Below, piece after piece: positions 59,601-64,000 of a DNA stretch of 64,000 nt; the stretch's first letter is position 1, and every line of letters starts with the position of its first letter. The notes under the pieces are model-generated. The model searched no databases. It had not been told where the DNA came from and saw only the letters and a program-made list of their open reading frames with translations. The position numbers and the translations under genes are program-made. This DNA is from Mytilus edulis. Its lineage: Eukaryota; Mollusca; Bivalvia; Mytilida; Mytilidae. The stretch is from contig NC_092349.1 of NCBI RefSeq assembly GCF_963676685.1, positions 60,743,431-60,807,430 on the forward strand. The letters are read 5' to 3'.

Positions 59601-62085
59601 GACGATGTATACGATGTTGTCACGATGTTGGCAATGTCAACAATGTAGACAGGAAAAGGGGGCCGATGTAGATGATGTCGTCCCGATGTTGTCAAATCAC
59701 GATGTCATTGATAAAGGCAGGAAAGGGGACTATGTATACGATGTCGTCACGATGTGGTCAACATCATGATGTCGGCGATGTCAACGATGTAGACATGAAA
59801 AGGGGGACGATGTAAACGATGTCGTCATGGTGTTGTCAACATCTCGATGTCGGCAATGTCAACGAAGTAGACAGGAAAAGGGGGACAATATATTCGATGT
59901 CGTCACTATGTTGTCAACATCATGATGTCAGCGATGTCAACGATGTAGAACAGGAAAAGGGGACTATGTATACGATGTCATCACGATGTCAGCAATGTCA
60001 ACGATGTAGACAGGAAAAGGGGGACGATGTAGGCGATGTCGTCGCGATGTTGTCAACATCACGATGTCAACGATGTAAACAGGAAAGTGGGCGATTAAAA
60101 CGATGTCGTCACGATGTTGTCAACATCACGATGTCTGCGATGTCAATGATGTAGACAGGAAAAGAGGGACGATGTAGACAATATCGTCACGATGTTGTCA
60201 ACATTATGGTGTCGGCGATGTCAACGATGTAAATAAAAAAAGGGGTACGATGTATACGATGACGTCACGATGTCGGCTATGTCAACGTTGAAGACATGAA
60301 AATGGGGGAGGGGGACGATGTAGACAATGTCCTCACGATGTTGTCAACATCACGATGTCAACGATGTAGGCAGGAAAGGGGGAGATGTAATCGATGTCGT
60401 CACGATATTGTCAACATCACGATGTCGGCGTATCAATGATGTAGACAGGAAAAGGGGGATGATGTGGACGATGTCGTCCCAATGTTGTCAACATCACGAT
60501 GTCAACAATATAGGCGGGAAAGGGGCCGATTTAAACGATGTCGTTACGATGTTGTCAACATCACGATGTCGGCGATGTCAATGATGTATACGATGTCGTC
60601 ACGATGTCGGCAATCTCAATGATGTAGACAGGAAAAGGGGGATGATGTGGACGATGTCGTCCCAATGTTGTCAACATCACGATGTCAACAATGTAGGCAG
60701 GAAAGTGGGCGATTTAAGCGATGTCGTCACGATGTCGGCGATGTCAATGATGTAGACAGGAAAAGGGGGACGATGTAGACAATGTCGTCACGATGTTGTC
60801 AACATCATGATGTCGGCGATGTCAAAGATGTAGACAGGAAAGGGTGACGATATTGACGATATCGTCACGATGTTGTCAACATCACGATGTTGTCAACATC
60901 ACGATGTCGGCAATGTCAACTATGTAGACAAGAAAAGGGGGACGATGTATACGATGTCGTCATAATGTCGGCAATGTCAACGATGTAGACAGGAAAGGGG
61001 GGACGATGTGGACGATGTCGTCCCAATGTTGTCAATATCACGATGTCATTAATGAAGGCAGGAAAGGGGTGACGATGTAAACGATGTCGTCACGCTGTTG
61101 TCAACATCAACATGTCGGCGATGTCAACGATGTAGACAGGAAAAGGGGGACAATGTATACGATGTCGTCACGATGTTGTCAACATTATGATGTCGGTGAT
61201 GTCAACGATGTAGACAAGAAAAGGGGGACGATGTAAACGATGTCGTCACGATGTTGTCAACATTATGATGTCGGCGATGTCAATGATGTAGACAAGAAAA
61301 GGGGGACGATGTGGACGATGTTGTCATGATTTTGACAACATCACGATGTCGGCAATGTCAACGATGTAGACAGGAAAGGGGGACGATGTAGGCGATGTCG
61401 TCGCGATGTTGTCAACATCACGATGTCAACGACGTAGACAGGAAAGTGGTCTATGTATACAATGTCGTCACGATGTTGTCAACATTATGATGTCGGCGAT
61501 GTCAACGATGTATACGATGTCGTCACGATGTTTTCAACATCACGATGTCGGCTATGTCAACGTTGAAGACATCAAAATGGGGGGACGATGTAGACGATGT
61601 CGTCGCGATGTTGTCAACATCACGATGTCAACGATGTAGGCAGGAAAGGGGGCGATTTAAACGATGTCGTCACGATGTTGTCAACATCACGATGTTCGCG
61701 ATGTCAATGATATAGACAGGAAAAGGGGACGATGCAGACGATGTCGTCACGTTGTAAACATCATGATGTCGGCGATGTCAACGATGTAGACAGGAAAATG
61801 GAGACGATGGTAGACGATGTCGTCGCGATGTTGTCAACATCACGATGTCATCGATGTAGGCAGGAAAGGGGGCGATCTAGACGATGTCGTCACGATGTTG
61901 TCAACATCACAATGTCGGCGATGTCAACGATGTATAGGAACGGAGGACAATGAAGACGATATTGTCACATTGTTGTCAATATCACGATGTCAGCGATGTC
62001 AACGATGTAGAAAGGAAAGGAAACGATGTAGACAAAGTTGCGAGCAGGTAAAAAATCATGAACGGAGTTGACGATATCGGCGATA
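56646..62085 (+). repeat. Minisatellite, about 78-bp unit, 5.4 kb
   Basis: Tandem units of the pattern ACGATGTAGACGATGTCGTC - ACGATGTTGTCAACATC - ACGATGTCGGCGATGTCAAC - GATGTAGACAGGAAAAGGGG. By length there are roughly 60-70 copies. A common short form of about 61 bp lacks the 17 nt between two CACGATGT copies. Units contain the odd palindrome GATGTTG-T-CAACATC and are themselves built of CGATGT-like 9-mers. CpG-rich against an AT-rich background. Because 78 is divisible by 3, long but meaningless frames (up to 111 codons) run through it, repeating segments such as TMLSTSRCRRCQRCRQE. Confidence 0.95.
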
Positions 62086-63082
62086 TCTTGATACCTTATG
62101 GTGCACTGGACAAAGAAAAACAATGAAAATGTATTGCCATTTTACAATAATACAACTATTACAAAACATGTAATAATAAACTCATCATATTACATAGATA
62201 CCAGGATAATAAATAACTGTAAATTTTATTGAAAAATGCCAGGACACACATAAATGATAAGGCATCCGGTTTGCTGTCTTCTTCTTGAGTTACGGAATAC
62301 CATCAACTTTTTGAGGATTACTTTCCGGCGCATGCCTGTATGGGGTCGTTTTAAGTCATTTTTTTTGTTATTCATGTATGAAATTTACAATTTTGTAAGT
62401 TTCAATTTTTACATTTTTTATATATTTTTTTTATAACTATAAGATGGACAGCCTCTATAATTAAGTTTTTATGTACATGTAAATAAACTCATCATATTAC
62501 ATAGATATCAGGATAATAAATAACTGTAAATTTACTTGTTGTGCGTTGCTTTCTTAAAAATATTATGGTGTATAACTTTATTTTTACTGATCCTGTCATG
62601 ATATAATCTAGACAGTGCCACTTAAATGTGGCCTCACTTCCGGCAAATATCTATCCGAACATTTTCTGTTTTTTTGCTGAGTTTATTTTCATATATACTT
62701 CTGGGTATGACGATTTAAGTTATAACATAAGCATCTCAGGTTCAACAATTACACGTGGTCTTTATAAGGCGTGAACAATTGTATGCCAACTGCGAATTAT
62801 TTTTCTGAGTATGTGCTAAATGTCAGACTAGACTGAAGTACTGAAGCAAGGCACCATTTTTTTTTACAGATATATATAGGAGCGATAGCTTGACAATCGA
62901 AAAATTTCAATATATACGTTATTTTTGTTTGCCTATCTGTATTAAATCTTAAATAGGGTAAACACTAGCAGATCATTTCCTATCACAAAGTCAAACATGA
63001 CAAATGTAAAAATTATGACCATTTCAAATTTATCATTTAAAAAAATTAAAAAATAACTTTACACCTCCAAAAACTGAAGCTA
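62086..63082. other. AT-rich non-coding sequence with a short direct repeat
   Basis: About 52 bp at 62174-62225 (AAACTCATCATATTACATAG ...GGATAATAAATAACTGTAAA) recurs at 62484-62533. No gene recognised. Confidence 0.5.
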
Positions 63083-63726
63083 ACGTAACGGCACCCAAAT
63101 TGCAACGAGTACCCAAATTGCACCTATTTAGCAAAAATAGCAGTAGAAAACTTACAAGATTTCCTAGACACTATTAAACAAATTGTATTTTTATGATCCG
63201 ATAGTATGCACATCTTTCAACATAGGTAAATATATTTATATATACACAAAACGTTTACAGTATTTATCAACAGATGAAGTATTTACTGAAAAAGCAAAAT
63301 GTACTGAAACGTCGCCATGCGACGTCATCAAATCGTCATCTTTTTAAAATTAGCAAATACAATATGTTTCAAGTATCCATTTCTTAAAAAAAGAAGAGTA
63401 CCGGGGTAAGCACGGACAAATATCCAATTGTTCAAAATATTTGAAAAAAATAAACAAAAGCTCTGTTTTTCGACTTTTGACGATGCAAATTTAAGCATGG
63501 ATGCAATTTGGGTACTTCTCATTACAGAATCATTGATGGTTTGGAGGTTAGTTCAGACCAATTTTTCTATGATTCCATATGAATTGAAAATCAAATTGGT
63601 GTACCTATATAATAAAGAAGGATACGGCTACAAAATAAACACAAAATGGAAATGTTTGTCTTGATCATAAAAAAACGTAGTTGAAAAAACTGTCAAAATA
63701 GGTGCAATTTGGGTACCGTCACGTTA
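63083..63726. mobile_element. MITE-like element with ACCCAAATTGCA motifs
   Basis: Left end TAACGTAACGGCACCC, right end the complement of TAACGTGACGGTACCC. ACCCAAATTGCA occurs twice at the left end, and its complement once in the interior (about 63503) and once at the right end. The 78-codon frame at 63428-63664 is inside it and is not recognisable. Confidence 0.6.
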
Positions 63727-63734
63727 CATATAAA

Positions 63735-63840
63735 AAGGGAGGAAAAATATCAGAGGGACAGTCAAACTCAAAGATCCAAAATATTCTGACAACCCAATGG
63801 CAAAAAATGATAAAAAGATGAAACAACAAATAATAGTACA
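63735..63840 (-). repeat. Reverse fragment of the 25970-26396 dispersed repeat
   Basis: ATCAGAGGGACAGTCAAACTC and following sequence are the diverged complement of about 26280-26395. Confidence 0.6.
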
Positions 63841-63854
63841 AAAGACACATATAA

Positions 63855-63981
63855 GGCACAAAATGTGCACCATTAATTCAGTTACCTTGTTTTGTAACCC
63901 CCATTGACATAATGGTTACATTGGTTACATTGGTTACACTATGAATACAAACTACCCATATTCAGGTGCACATTTTGTGCC
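63855..63981. repeat. Small inverted-repeat element
   Basis: Perfect 17-bp ends GGCACAAAATGTGCACC (63855-63871) and its complement (63965-63981) enclose 93 nt, including three tandem ATTGGTTAC-like 9-mers near 63912-63938. Confidence 0.75.
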
Positions 63982-64000
63982 ATATCTAAAAAGACACAGC

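Noticed and set aside
56646..62085. A series of plus-strand open frames up to 111 codons rich in Cys, Arg and Asp (for example 59819-60154)
   Set aside because: They are translations of the 78-bp minisatellite; frames stay open because the unit length is divisible by 3. No start context or domain supports a protein.

Overview
The window looks like nuclear DNA of a marine bivalve, most likely a mussel (Mytilus-like). It is AT-rich, has long introns, and is crowded with dispersed repeats of a kind I associate with mussel genomes. It carries an interferon-induced very large GTPase (VLIG/GVIN) gene, a family known to be expanded in bivalves. The species call is inference; no database was searched.

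Layout. (1) About 4.0-32.4 kb, + strand: one large gene. Eight small upstream exons (3991-21175), all phase-compatible, lead into a giant exon (27603 onward) encoding the VLIG core. The first coding exon gives a hydrophobic hairpin, probably a membrane anchor. The next seven small exons alternate phase 0-to-1 and 1-to-0, and the clearest pairs are paralogous, so the acidic linker between anchor and GTPase grew by tandem duplication of a two-exon unit. The giant frame runs to 32443 without a frameshift but has two in-frame TGA codons (31268 and 31979). The locus may therefore be a very young pseudogene, a nonsense allele, or an assembly artefact. Two hAT elements sit in one copy of the duplicated intron, and at least one has an empty site in the other copy. 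(2) 32.5-41.6 kb: repeat territory with a LINE remnant, a 2.2 kb terminal-inverted-repeat element carrying many copies of a 15-bp motif and a nested Harbinger-like element, several hairpins, and mollusc-type dispersed repeats. (3) 41.8-45.0 kb, - strand: a decayed BTB/zinc-finger gene. (4) 46.15-52.63 kb, + strand: a nearly intact Ngaro-type tyrosine-recombinase retrotransposon (GAG, RT-RNase H, recombinase, SGNH hydrolase) with split direct repeats that look identical, so it is young. (5) 52.9-55.4 kb: a 2.5 kb inverted-repeat element flanked by direct repeats. (6) 56.65-62.09 kb: a 5.4 kb minisatellite of about 78-bp units, each with a 15-bp palindrome. (7) 62.1-64.0 kb: AT-rich DNA with small inverted-repeat elements.

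The only host gene that may still be expressed is the VLIG locus, presumably an innate-immune large GTPase. Its membrane hairpin and expandable linker are the most unusual biology here. Everything else is mobile DNA, satellite, or a dead gene.
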